DNA of 64,000 bases, from assembly GCA_020744425.1 (NCBI GenBank), contig JAGMUV010000009.1, positions 434,001 to 498,000 on the forward strand, in the 5' to 3' direction. The stretch's first letter is position 1. Every line of letters begins with the position of its first letter. Positions 31,191 to 41,144 of this stretch are shown in pieces. The position numbers and the translations under genes were made by a program. Source of the DNA: Dactylonectria macrodidyma. Taxonomy: Eukaryota; Ascomycota; Sordariomycetes; Hypocreales; Nectriaceae. Below the pieces are notes generated by a model. The model was not told where the DNA came from. It did no database searches and was given only the letters and a program-made list of their open reading frames with translations.

Positions 31191-32470
31191 TTTGGAGGGT
31201 TTCGTTGATGTTTTTGCCGCTATCGCGAGGGACGGCTTGTATCTTTAAAGGCAGTCTCTTCGATTAAATGGTGTTGGATGGTATGCTCTTCGATGGAGGC
31301 TCTTCGACGGCGGATGATTCGATGCCAGCGTGCTCGTTCTTGCCCTTTGGCAAGAAACAAGAATTCAATCACGTCTCCTGATGAGGGGGCGTTTTAGGCA
31401 GGATTCCAGCCGAAACCAGCTGACTGCTGTGCCACCCCAAATCCTACGCGACGCTACGATGGCCGTGGCTAGGTAATCCCTGTCCATACGCTGACATTGT
31501 GTATAAATAGAAGAGTTGCTGACGGGCTTTGGGCGCTCTCCATCAGCCATTTGCCATGTTTACAACGTCATTCATCTCAGTACCGACTAGACATGCCTCG
31601 CTCTTTTTCCACTTACCTAGTACTACTCCTGTGCATCCGTGTGTTCTACAAAATAGCCCATCTCTCATACTCTCGGACTTAGTCCAGCCTTGTAATTGTG
31701 GGCCGCATTCGGAAAGATCAGCGCCCCACTCAATCATCGTCGCCCTTGGCATTTGGATATGATAGGCCATCATACGCTGAACAGCCGACTCTGGGCATCA
31801 TAATCGTGAACAACTTGTCTTAAGAAAAGAGGAAAAAATATATTTTTTCGCGCCGCCAGGTTGTTAACTCAACACCTTCAACCACCAACGCATTCAATAA
31901 TATGTGAATAGCTTTCTAGCGTTGCTCTCCATGGCCAACAGTTGTGTGGACAGGTACAGGGTAGGCATCACAGCGCAGACACGATGCATCTACGCTATCA
32001 GGTACTTAATTCACTCCATCACATTTGAGTGATTGTTTCGATCACCTTAGAATAGGGGTTGAGATAATCCCATAATTAAATCCACGGGAACAGATGGTTT
32101 CTGCCTTGTGTTAGGTGCAACTTGAACGTGACATGAATCTCAATATGCTGCAGTTATCGGGACAGCTTGATGCTGCCCTACGTCACAGTACCAAATTTCT
32201 ATCGAACACCAGCTTCTCGGTCGGTCAGGGCCATAATTCTTCATCGAGATCCTCTTGCCATCGTTATTTCCGAGCCACTCGCTGCGGGGAAGCTCGACAC
32301 TGTCGCGCCTTGCATTTGACGCTAAAGCCGAAGCTTCAGATGAGTTCCGGAGTTAAGTCCCGCAGCCGGATATAAGCTACAAACACCTTTCATCCGTCTT
32401 CGCATAAATAGCAAGATGGTATTGTGCTTGCTTGCCTCCCAGGGAATTGTTAAAGAAAATTGTTTGTAAA
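31191..32470. other. Intergenic between divergent genes
   Basis: A TATAAATA box sits at about 31502-31509 with short plus-strand frames after it (31529 and 31590), but these have no family support. The rest is the promoter of the SDR gene, with CATAAATAG about 70 bp before its start. Confidence 0.5.
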
Positions 32471-33391
32471 ATGTCTTCCCCGTGGTTGGTCTTCCCCCTC
32501 ACCTGGCTCATCACTGGCGCTGCTTCGGGCTTCGGGCTCGAGCTTACAAGGCTTGCCTTGTCAAACGGTCACAAAGTCATCGCGACGTCAAGAAATCCTG
32601 CGCGTAACTCTGAGTTGGTTTCTGAAATTAAAGCACTAGGTGGAGACTGGCGTGCTTTAGACGTTGACGACCCGGATTGTGGCTCTCTCATCAGACAGAT
32701 TGAGGATGAAGGAACTGCTATTGACATACTTGTCAATAACGCAGGGTGGTCTATCCATGGCCCTGCTGAGAGTTTTGCAGAGGATGAGATTCGTCGACAG
32801 ATGGAAACTGTCTTCTTTGGTCCCTACCGGCTGATACGAGCTGCTTTGCCATACATGAGGCAGAGGCGACGTGGGATGATTGTCAACATGAGCACCGGGG
32901 CTGGGGTGATGGGTAGAGAAAGTATGGGTATTTACGGAGCCAGCAAGGCCGCCATGGACGGTAAGACACCATTCGCTTGTAAGAACGATATGCTGACAAG
33001 AATAGGCCTCGTCAAAATTCTAGCACGCGAAGTTAGCCCCTTCAATATTCGGACTCTCACAGTCCATCTTGGAGGCTTCGACACAAATTTCTCCAACGCA
33101 GTTCAGACCTCAAAACAGCCACCGCCAGCAGATTACAGCGGAAGCGTGACGGAACAGGTGCTAGACAGCATTCGAGGCGGCAACTTTAAACCCGACGGAG
33201 ACCATCGAAAGGCAGCTAAAGCGATATATGAAGTTGTAGTGGGGGAGGGACTGGGGAAGAACAAGGAGGGTGAGAGGGTCATGCATCTGGGGCGCGACAT
33301 GTCGGATCGTATGCGTCAGGTTCTTTTGGCGTTGAATGATCAAATGGCTACATTTGATGGTATCGCAAGGGATGTTTACTTAGAGAAATAG
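32471..33391 (+). CDS. Short-chain dehydrogenase/reductase
   Basis: join(32471..32960, 33006..33391), 291 residues. ATG 32471 (MSSPWLVF) is preferred to the in-frame ATG at 32432, which adds 13 residues. Classical SDR motifs are present: TGAASGFG cofactor loop, LDVDD adenine-binding segment, NNAG, NMSTGAG with the catalytic Ser region, and the active-site Y-GAS-K. A 45-bp intron (32961-33005, GTAAGA...CTGAC...ATAG) falls directly after YGASKAAMD; it is in frame with no stop, so an unspliced mRNA would gain 15 residues beside the active site. The domain layout matches the 17-beta-HSD-like group of fungal SDRs (retinol/steroid-type, NADP). The substrate is unknown. Confidence 0.9.
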   Translation: MSSPWLVFPLTWLITGAASGFGLELTRLALSNGHKVIATSRNPARNSELVSEIKALGGDWRALDVDDPDCGSLIRQIEDEGTAIDILVNNAGWSIHGPAESFAEDEIRRQMETVFFGPYRLIRAALPYMRQRRRGMIVNMSTGAGVMGRESMGIYGASKAAMDGKTPFACKNDMLTRIGLVKILAREVSPFNIRTLTVHLGGFDTNFSNAVQTSKQPPPADYSGSVTEQVLDSIRGGNFKPDGDHRKAAKAIYEVVVGEGLGKNKEGERVMHLGRDMSDRMRQVLLALNDQMATFDGIARDVYLEK

Positions 33392-33484
33392 TTCCAATAT
33401 GACCTGCTAATGCACATTCATTTCGTGTGTGCTCGTCTTTGCAAACATTTTGATGGCCTCAGATTTGACAGACAGTAATACCTA

Positions 33485-34524
33485 TCATTGATAGTTACAC
33501 AAAGGAGTTCTACCATGGCGAACTCTCATCGAGATCCCTATGTATTCAGGCCAAATCGTCCCAAAGCCAGTGAGATGATTCTCACGTTGAGTTTCTAAAT
33601 GAAGCCGGACAGCGAACTGCTCCAAGTCAAGAGCGGCAACCTGCTCCCCAAGCCTGTACATCAAGTCGGCTTTAGAATACGCGATGATCATGTCTAAATA
33701 GCTATCCGGCCAAGATGTGCGAGAAACCTCTAGCACCTCATTCCAGCGTGCAATGGCACAAAGCGGGTCGCCGGCGAGATGCTCTGCGATTGCGGAGACC
33801 AAGGAAATGCGGAACCTGTTGATCATGCCGGCGGCTTTGCGAAGATTGCCGACATTTTCGAAGCGCCTGCGAAGGATCTCAATCTGCTCTCTGGCTTTGC
33901 CAATCAGCTCCAAGGCTGGGATGGAGATCTTATGCTCGGCGATGTCCTTCCATTGACTGGCCACCAACTTCACGGCACTCATGAGATGGGTTTCCGCAAA
34001 CGACGGAAATTCTGGCCATCTTTGGGATAGCCGGGTCTCTCAAGTCCTCTGAGTTCATCAATCAACGAGGCTATGGCGAAAAAAAAGTGGCCAATCTCGC
34101 AAGATACCGCGCTGAGTTGGGTCATTATTTTTGGGGGTGGAGGTGACTGCCCAAGAAGCTGCAAGAACCAAGCCCGAGACTCTATGAAGTTCCCTTCATA
34201 GCGGTCTATTAATCCTCGGAAAAAAGCGATTTCGCTGAGTTGAATCTGTTCCAGCTTTGAGATATTGCAGGGATCCCATGCTTTGAACGTGCTCAATACA
34301 GAGAGCGCTTCTGAATGCCGCTCAAGGTCGACCAACAAACGTGCCTCAAACAGCAATATTTCCGTAAAATGGGCATTGGATCGCTTGTCATGAGGGTGGT
34401 AATCCGCTTTTAATGCTCGAACCTTGTCGATCTGTGTCTCTGCAGCCTTCATCGAAATGCGTGCTAGTGTCATCCTTCGCAATTGGATCCTAGAGCACCA
34501 CTTGACAAACGAGAACGAGCAGGA
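33485..34524 (-). pseudogene. Frameshifted helical-repeat (TPR-like) protein remnant
   Basis: On the minus strand two frames abut with a 4-base ATGA overlap at 33979-33982: an upstream part from about 34524 (after a possible acceptor, ATAG) to 33979, and a downstream part from 33982 to 33485. Together they give about 345 residues of amphipathic helices with TPR-like spacing (RHSEALSVLSTF; FFRGLIDRYEGNFIESRAWFLQLL; AEHLAGDPLCAIARWNEVLE). Fungal genes do not overlap this way, so a one-base frameshift in one gene is likely. No N-terminal domain is visible and the sequence upstream is the promoter of the next gene, so the 5' part is missing. It may be the C-terminal repeat region of a STAND/NLR-like protein; this is a guess. 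Confidence 0.6.
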
Positions 34525-34676
34525 CTATGCAATCTGAAGTAGGATATCAACCGGTAGGTGTAATGTATAGATCAGAAGGACAATATAAATCACATAATCC
34601 TCTCCATCTTCCTTTCAAATGTTAGATGTTTTACTACTGGCTCTCATCAACTCTACTCGCGTTATCGCATCATTGA

Positions 34677-34710
34677 ATCATCCAAGTGTAGCATTCAAAG
34701 TGTTGCATCG
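34677..34710 (+). promoter_or_regulatory. Upstream box of nuclease-like copy 2
   Basis: ATCATCCAAGTGTAGCATTC and the following bases up to GCATCG resemble 35491-35525. Both boxes end about 16 bp before a start codon, so promoter and gene were duplicated together. Confidence 0.65.
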
Positions 34711-34726
34711 TTTCTTTCATCTCGCC

Positions 34727-35500
34727 ATGGTGGCTACGACTATTTTTCAAGCTTTTCAACTGGCCTTGCCAGAACAAGGAGCGGTCGGTCAGCCGCCCGA
34801 CACTACCCATGTCTCTGGCACCCAAGTCCAACTTGCAGAGCCTCCAACTTATGCTGTCATCTTTAGACTGGAAAAATGGGAGCCATTTGCCACCACCCTG
34901 CTTCAAGTTCGCCAAAACATGCTGAAAACTCATTATCTCGCCTCTCAGGAGGCTACCCGAAGGTTCGGAGTCGAAGCAGACGTCCAAGATGGCGTTGCAG
35001 TTTGGTTGCCGAATCCCATCAATCTCGCATTACTTGGTCCCCAAAGCCGCCACCCTCTGGAATCAAATGCCTTAACCAGCATTACATCTCGGATAAGCTT
35101 GCTCGAGCGGATGTCTGCTGGGCCTGACATCGTGCTGGTAGCGATGATTCACTAAAATTCTTTGCCGTTCTCGATTTCAAACGAGTTGGGACTATCATCG
35201 AGGCAGAATTTTGGAACGCGTGTTCCCAGCCACAGGAGAGCCATGCTGCCACGATGAATCGCGCCTATAGCCGTGGTACAGGGGCCCTGTCTTTGTTCAC
35301 GGGCAAGTCTTTGATTCTGCTTAAACAAGTAGTTAATTATGCCAGGCACTAAAAAACGAAGAACATCGCCTTTTTGATTGGAGGGATTGATCCCGATCTA
35401 CTTGGCCCGAACTGAGGATCTCAATGGCGGAGAGTGGTGCCGTGTCACAATCGTGAAAGATAAAACGAAGTGCAGGCGTGCTTTACATTCCATCATCCCA
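34727..35500 (+). pseudogene. Broken PD-(D/E)XK-like family member, copy 2
   Basis: It starts at ATG 34727 (CTCGCC-ATG; MVATTIFQAFQLALPEQ). The first frame gives KTHYLASQEATRR and WLPNPINLALL. A frameshift near 35040-35060 moves the match to another frame (CLNQHYISDKLARADVCWA), which hits TGA at 35125 where the relatives have Trp. It continues as FFAVLDFKRVGTIIEAEF and LILLKQVVNYA, then TAA at 35350, and a third frame gives GGEWCRVTIVKDKTKCRRAL up to about 35490. At least two frameshifts and two stops make it dead. The order of blocks is the same as in copies 1 and 3, and its promoter-proximal box is duplicated before copy 3. Confidence 0.75.
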
Positions 35501-35525
35501 GTGTATCACTCAAAACATTGCATCG
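35491..35525 (+). promoter_or_regulatory. Upstream box of nuclease-like copy 3
   Basis: CATCATCCCAGTGTATCACT and the following bases up to GCATCG match the box at 34677-34710 with several substitutions. It lies immediately after the decayed end of copy 2. Confidence 0.65.
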
Positions 35526-35541
35526 CTCTCAGGATCTCACG

Positions 35542-36370
35542 ATGGCATCCCCAGACATCCTCCAATCCTTTAACCTGGCACTTCCAGGTTATCGCCCCGA
35601 CCCTGAACCCCACACCAATCACGAATATGGGGTCGTCAACCAAGTTAGTAAGCCCTCCTAGGTTTGCCCACCACACAAGTCAACAGGTCTAGGAATCCTT
35701 TGCTCGCGACTTGCTCAATCGACCCGACGTCCAGGCGTTCCTTCGTGATATGAGTCTCGCAGGGTGGGAGACTTCAAGACGGTTCGAGAGCAATGGGGAT
35801 GTGAATGGGGATGTGACCAGTGCAGCGATGGTGCAATTGCTCAACCCCGTCGACGTCACACTTGCTGCTCGCCCCGGGAGGGAGATCGTATCTCTCAACC
35901 AGCATAATGCCTACACAGAGCCAGTGAGTCCTCACAATGCCAGAGCAGACAAGTGTTGGGCATGGTACGATGAACGCGACAAACCGCACTATGTCGCTGT
36001 TCTTGATTACAAGAAGCTCGGCACGATCGTAGAAGAGGAATTTGGGAAAGCAGTTTTCCCCCCTGGGACAGACCATCAATGGCAAGTTCACCAAATGTTT
36101 GAGCGTGGGCGTCATACCCTGTTCAAAGACAACTCTGCAATTCTCATGAAACAGGTTACTAACTACGCTGACCAATATTCGACAAGGTATGTCGCGTTCT
36201 TTGGTTGGAACTGTTTGATCTTACTCTACCTGGCAGATGCAGAGGAGAATGACGGTGGGCTTGGTGCTAAGTGACTGTTGTCCACGGTCGACAGAATTTC
36301 AGACGGTCGTTGCTCGGATTTCTGGAACGGCCTACCAATCCTCCGTCAACGGCGAAGAGACTCTGCCCGC
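35542..36370 (+). pseudogene. PD-(D/E)XK-like family member, copy 3, C-terminally frameshifted
   Basis: Best-preserved copy: join(35542..35643, 35693..36274). A 49-bp intron (GTTAGT...TCTAG) joins MASPDILQSFNLALPGY to ESFARDLLNRPDVQ. The frame then runs unbroken through the NPVDV block, ARADKCWAWYD, YVAVLDYKKLG, ILMKQVTNYADQY, RYVAFFGWNCLILL to a TGA at 36272. The residues the other copies place after this point (VTVVHGRQNF, LLGFLERP) lie in the +1 frame to about 36340, so the natural C-terminus has been lost by frameshift, or this is a shorter functional 227-residue form. It could be expressed. The putative core Asp-x-Lys and Gln are present. The nuclease assignment is inferred from motif layout only. 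Confidence 0.7.
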
Positions 36371-36568
36371 CTTCACACCGTGAGCTTATTCCTCAACTTA
36401 TCTACTAGGGTATCCGTCAACGTCCACTTCCATCATGCCCAAGTCTGTATCTTGCGCACTGCTACCCAATACATCTCAAATCCATAGCTTATGCTTCTAC
36501 TGGCCATCAAGAATCCATATAAAGGTAGCTAAACTACTCTTGATGTCTACCTTTATCGCAAAATAACC

Positions 36569-38428
36569 TCATGGAGTATAGACCATGGGCGCCTTTCCGT
36601 CTTCTCGTTGATGCTTTCCTTGCGCAACTCGCTTGTTATGCACAGTGTAGATGATAACTTGAATCACTGCAAATGTCATACCCAGGGACACCATGATGAT
36701 CATTGTACGTAGACCCGTTTGGTAACTTTACAAACTTTGTTAGTTGGCTGTGTATTCACAAACACGGATAACAAGTTGGGATGTTCCTTACAATGGTGTG
36801 TCGTTTGGTCGGAAATACTGGGTCCCGACCATCAGCCCACTAATCGCCGACATTACCCACATACTAGAGATTGAATCAGCTTTGCGTTCATTCGAAATGT
36901 TCAAGATTCTTAGCGACATACGCAATGGCTATACTTCGCTCACCAGCCTCACGGCAATTGAGCTGGACCCAAGAGTTGGAAACAGGGTGATAGCCTACGG
37001 CAAAGCTGTTCACGGCAGTCCAGAGACCCCATCTCGACCATTTGCCAACATGTGGATGGACTTGCCGGGCCACGATCAGAGTAATGAGGTAACAAATATG
37101 AGCGCTGATAACAGTTCCACCTCGGCGGTTTGTTCGGTCACTCAAGTATGCGAAGCCGAATACTACAGGTAGGGCCAGGGAAGCGCCAACAGCAGCAAGA
37201 GCGTTGGCAGCGATACGATCGAATCCCAGCGACCTAACATTTTGTTAACGTTTTAATTTCTCACATAAATGCTGGAGTTCGACTGACATGATGATTGAAG
37301 GCGTGTACGTGGTCAAGGGAGACCATGTCGAGAACACTGCAAAAGCCGACACATAGTGCGGCCAACGGCGATAGTGAAACACAGTGCTTCGAACTAGCGG
37401 CCAGTCAATGGTCAATCCATGGACGCCTGGGCGTTTGCCTATTCGATCGTCCTTCTCAAGTCTTTTTTGTAAAATTTCTTTCTCTGCCGTGGAGAGGCGA
37501 ACCAGGCCGGGTCCTACTAGAGGCTGGGGGACGTCTGGACTTCCGGGAAGAAAGAGTAGCAGTATGAACGCGACAACTATCGTGAAGAGACCCTCAACTA
37601 CAATTTATTAGCCCGTCACAATTATTAGAAGAGGAGGACACCTACGTAGAAATAACCACTGCCAGCCCCTGATGCCTCGAGCATTGTCTAGTTTGAGGAT
37701 TCCAGAAGCCAAGATCGGGCTAATGGCATTTCCACCGAACATGCCAAAAAAGAAGACGGATACTCTCTTGGATAGTTCACGCTTGGTGTACCACGTCGAC
37801 AACGTGTAGACTGCTCCAGGTATATACCCAGCTTCGGCGAAGCCAAGCATTAGGCGAGCTGCCAAAAACCCGCCTCGGTTCTTGACAAAGACTTGCATCG
37901 TAGCAACGAAGCCGAAGACGAACACTTGGCCCGACATCCATTTTCGGGGACCAACCTAGGGAATTCGCATCAGAGTGGATATGTTTTGGACAAACTGACT
38001 TACCCGCTGAAGGGCCATGTTACAAGGAATCTCGAAAACGACAATGCCCATAAACATCAACTGGTTTCCTAGATTGATTGTATCTTGATTGACATTGATG
38101 TCTTTAGCGAAGCCTCCAGTCAGCGCGCTGGCGAGATTCATGCGATCCAATTGAAAAACAAGCAAGCCGAGGAACAGCAGCAATAGCACAGAGAAGTCGA
38201 CCCTAGTCCTAGCTTAGCAGGAGAATGCTCATCGTTACAACGAAAGACTTACTTCTTTCGCGCCTGAACCTCGACATCTGGGTTCCACTCTCCCTCGGTC
38301 TGCGAGAAAGTAGAAGATGGGTTCGTTGACGATTCTGCGGATGCCGTATTGTGAAAGAGATCTTTGTTTGCTTCTTCGCTGACATTGTGGTGCTTCTCCG
38401 ATGGAGAGTCCGCTCCAGAAATCGCCAT
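36569..38428 (-). CDS. MFS permease of the allantoate/anion-cation symporter family
   Basis: complement(join(36569..36725, 36792..36863, 36922..37233, 37288..37597, 37646..37955, 38004..38202, 38253..38428)), 511 residues. All six introns (48-66 bp) have GT-AG ends with in-frame joins, so the many short frames here are exons of one intact gene. The N-terminus is hydrophilic and Ser/Glu-rich; TM1 starts at VDFSVLLLLFLGLLVFQLDRMN. The DRMNLASA segment, LGNQLMFMGIVVFEIPCNM, and RLMLGFAEAGYIPGAVYTLSTWYTK are diagnostic of Dal5/Tna1-type permeases, which carry allantoate, vitamins or small carboxylates by proton symport. The gene is divergent from the flavin monooxygenase, 649 bp between starts, which suggests co-regulation. 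Confidence 0.88.
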
Positions 38429-39077
38429 GTTGTTTTTTCAAGCGCGTGGCAGCTGCTTCACGTATTTTGACTCGGCCATTAGACATAACAGCGTTGAGGG
38501 ATCTTGAGGGATCTTAAACAAGCATGTACTTTTTGAAACTAAGTGTCTTGTCAAGACCAAGCTGTCGGTGCAAGTTCGGTACAGGGATGGATGTCCACTC
38601 TTGTTGGAAGCAGGAAATCACATCATCGGCCCTAGCAATGTCACCAACGGCATTGTAACCCCGGACCGTTGCAAGTCGCAGACAAGACCTCGATAAACTA
38701 TCACACTAAGCACAATCTAGCCTACGCCAAGCTTTCGAGCTTCCATAATACCTGAACAAAACCGGTTACGCGTCATATTGACTATGATCTGCCAAGTGGA
38801 TCGGCCATCGCACGCAACATACTGTTCCGATGACGGACAAGCCAATACCGCCCGCCAAGGCAATTGATTCCAAAGACCACTGACGCTAGTGGTGACTCCC
38901 CAGATTGTGCGCAATTGATTCCAAACTTCCTGACACCAGAGGTGGCGTGATCAACTTGTCAGTAAAATCATATTCAGGTCTCTTGCCGACCTACCAATGA
39001 TGTTTAACAAGGCGTTCCTGAGCCTCTTCTTACTCTCTTTTCCTAACTTATCTCAGTCTAAGTAAGTTCTAACCAAG
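38429..39077. promoter_or_regulatory. Shared divergent promoter, permease / monooxygenase
   Basis: 649 bp between divergent start codons. It contains GAGGGATCTT twice in tandem (38496-38515) close to the permease, and a repeated CAATTGATTCCAAA box with attached dyad (38861-38948) 130-217 bp before the monooxygenase start. Confidence 0.55.
38861..38925. repeat. Repeated CAATTGATTCCAAA box
   Basis: Exact 14-bp copies at 38861-38874 and 38912-38925, period 51. The first is followed by the dyad CCACT-N6-AGTGG (38877-38892); the second by a weaker related TGACACCAGAGGTGG. Possible regulator-binding sites. Confidence 0.75.
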
Positions 39078-40635
39078 ATGGCTACTTCAACTATCAGGCG
39101 TGTTGCCGTTATTGGGGTTGGGCCTGCTGGAGCCATCACGGTAGATGCGTTGGCGCAGGAAAAGGCGTTTGATCATATTCGCGTATTTGAGCGACGCGAA
39201 GGTCCTGGTGGATGCTGGTAAATACTTTCCAACCTTTTGCTCCATTGAAACCTCTCTAATATTCCTGTATAGGCTTGGCGATACTCATCGCCCTCCGACG
39301 GTTTCGAACTTCTCTGGCCTCGCTGATCGGAGTGCCGACACTCCTTTGTCTGTCCCAGAGCATTTGCCCGCCTACACCCAGAAGACAGACCAGCCCCGGT
39401 TCACAGAATCCTCCGTCTATCCCTACCTTGAGACTAACATCGATCATCTGCCGATGCGGTTTAGTCAGGAGCCAATCCCACAAGAGCAAAGCCAGCGCTC
39501 CGTTGCGCTGTACGGCCCCACAACGCCTTTTCGCCATTGGAACGTTATTAGACGATACATTAAGGACTTGGTTGAGCGCAAAGGATATGAAGACCTAGTA
39601 TCCTACAACACAACCGTCGAGCGGGTGGAAAAGCTCGGGTCGGAATGGAAGGTGACATTACGCAAGGAGGGAAAAGAGCGTGACTATTGGTGGGTGGAGT
39701 GGTTTGATGCCGTCATTGTTGCCAGCGGACATTACTCTGTCCCTTTTATACCAGCTATCGAGGGCCTCGAGACGTTTGAGAAATCAAGACCAGGAAGTGC
39801 GATTCATAGTAAGCACTTTCGCGGCAGGGATCTTTACAAAGACAAGGTAAGTGACGTGCTAGAGAGTGGTCCACGGAATCATCAGCTGACCTCCCGAAAG
39901 AGAGTAGTAGTAGTCGGGGCATCCGTATCCGCGGCTGATATTGCCTTCGACTTGGCTGATGTAGCGAAACAGCCGGTACATGCCATTACTATAGGTCATG
40001 CTTTCAATGGCTACTTTGGAGACGAGGCTTTCAATCATCCAGGCATTGAAAATCATCCGTCAATCACACGAGTGACTGGCCGAACGGTCTACCTAAAAGA
40101 CGGAGGTCAGATTGACGATGTGGATCACATCATCTTCGGGACTGGCTACACTTGGACGCTCCCCTTCTTACCCGCAGTTCCTGTCCGGAACAACCGTGTG
40201 CCTGACCTGTATCAACATGTTGTCTGGCAACATGATCCGACTTTACTCTTTGTTGGTGCAGTGCAGGCGGGGCTGACTTTCAAAGTCTTCGAATGGCAAG
40301 CGGTCTATGCCACAAGGCTGCTTGCCGGACGTGGCACTTTGCCACCTGTCGACGAGATGCGTAAATGGGAAGCAGAGAGAATCAAGTCTCGAGGCGATGG
40401 GCCCAAGTTTGCGCTCATTTTCCCCGACTTCGAGGATTATTTCGAGACTCTACGGGAACTGGCCGGCGAAGGATTGGAGGGAATTGGAAGAAAATTGCCC
40501 AAGTTTCAACGCGAGTGGTTCCGCGCGTTCTTGGAGGGTCATGAGCTACGGAAGAATATGTGGAGGACCTTGAACCAAGAGGCGAGAGAGAGGGCTCGCA
40601 AAGTCTCGGGAGCAGACTCAAGAGCACACCTGTAA
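39078..40635 (+). CDS. FAD/NADPH flavin monooxygenase (FMO-like)
   Basis: join(39078..39217, 39273..39846, 39901..40635), 482 residues. The first intron (55 bp) splits a Trp codon in GGCW-LGDTHRP. The second (54 bp, GTAAGT...CTGACC...AAG) is in frame without a stop and interrupts YKDKRVVVVGAS. The N-terminal VAVIGVGPAGAI is the FAD dinucleotide loop, GPGGCW lies beside it, VVVGASVSAADIA is the NADPH loop, and FGTGYTWTLPFLP is the FATGY-type motif of class B flavoprotein monooxygenases. Such enzymes oxygenate soft nucleophiles (N, S) or act in secondary metabolism. The divergent permease neighbour suggests uptake or export of its substrate or product. Confidence 0.9.
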
Positions 40636-41144
40636 TCGGAGCGAATTTTCGTGGAGGTTGAAACGTATAAATGGAAAAAGCCTACCCCAATGTCGCACCT
40701 TGGTCTAATCCTTTCATGTTCAATTGCCTCAACTGTGCACGGCAAACCCACGAGTCTTGAGCTGTGTCAGATCGTGATCTTCTAGCTCTCGGAACTTAGT
40801 GGGTTTGTCAGGGGGTTCTTAGTGACCAGGCCATGGGTAATGGAAAAAGCCCACTCATAGACTGGACTGAGAAATGTTCGTGCGACAGGCAACTCGTAAT
40901 TTACTCGACACTTGGAAGTGAGCTGAAACTACTGAACAGACACAAGTAGTCAGAAAGCAAGCCAGCTTTGTTCATCAACAAGGACAATTAGACACCCTTC
41001 GGCTTATCATACATGCTCTAAGCAGGTGTGTGAAGGAATGCGATCATTTCAATACTAAATCTATAAGGTTTCTATCTGAACAAATTCAGGACACAAAACT
41101 GAAGAAATTTCAAATAGAAAAATCCAATCTACTCGTCCGAGATC
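40636..41144. other. Intergenic between convergent genes
   Basis: 3' flanks of the monooxygenase and acetyl-CoA synthetase genes; nothing else is seen. Confidence 0.65.

Noticed and set aside
31529..31762. Small gene downstream of a TATAAATA box
   Set aside because: Competing short frames, no signal peptide of quality and no family likeness.
36569..38428. Several small separate proteins on the minus strand
   Set aside because: They join through six canonical introns into one full-length permease.
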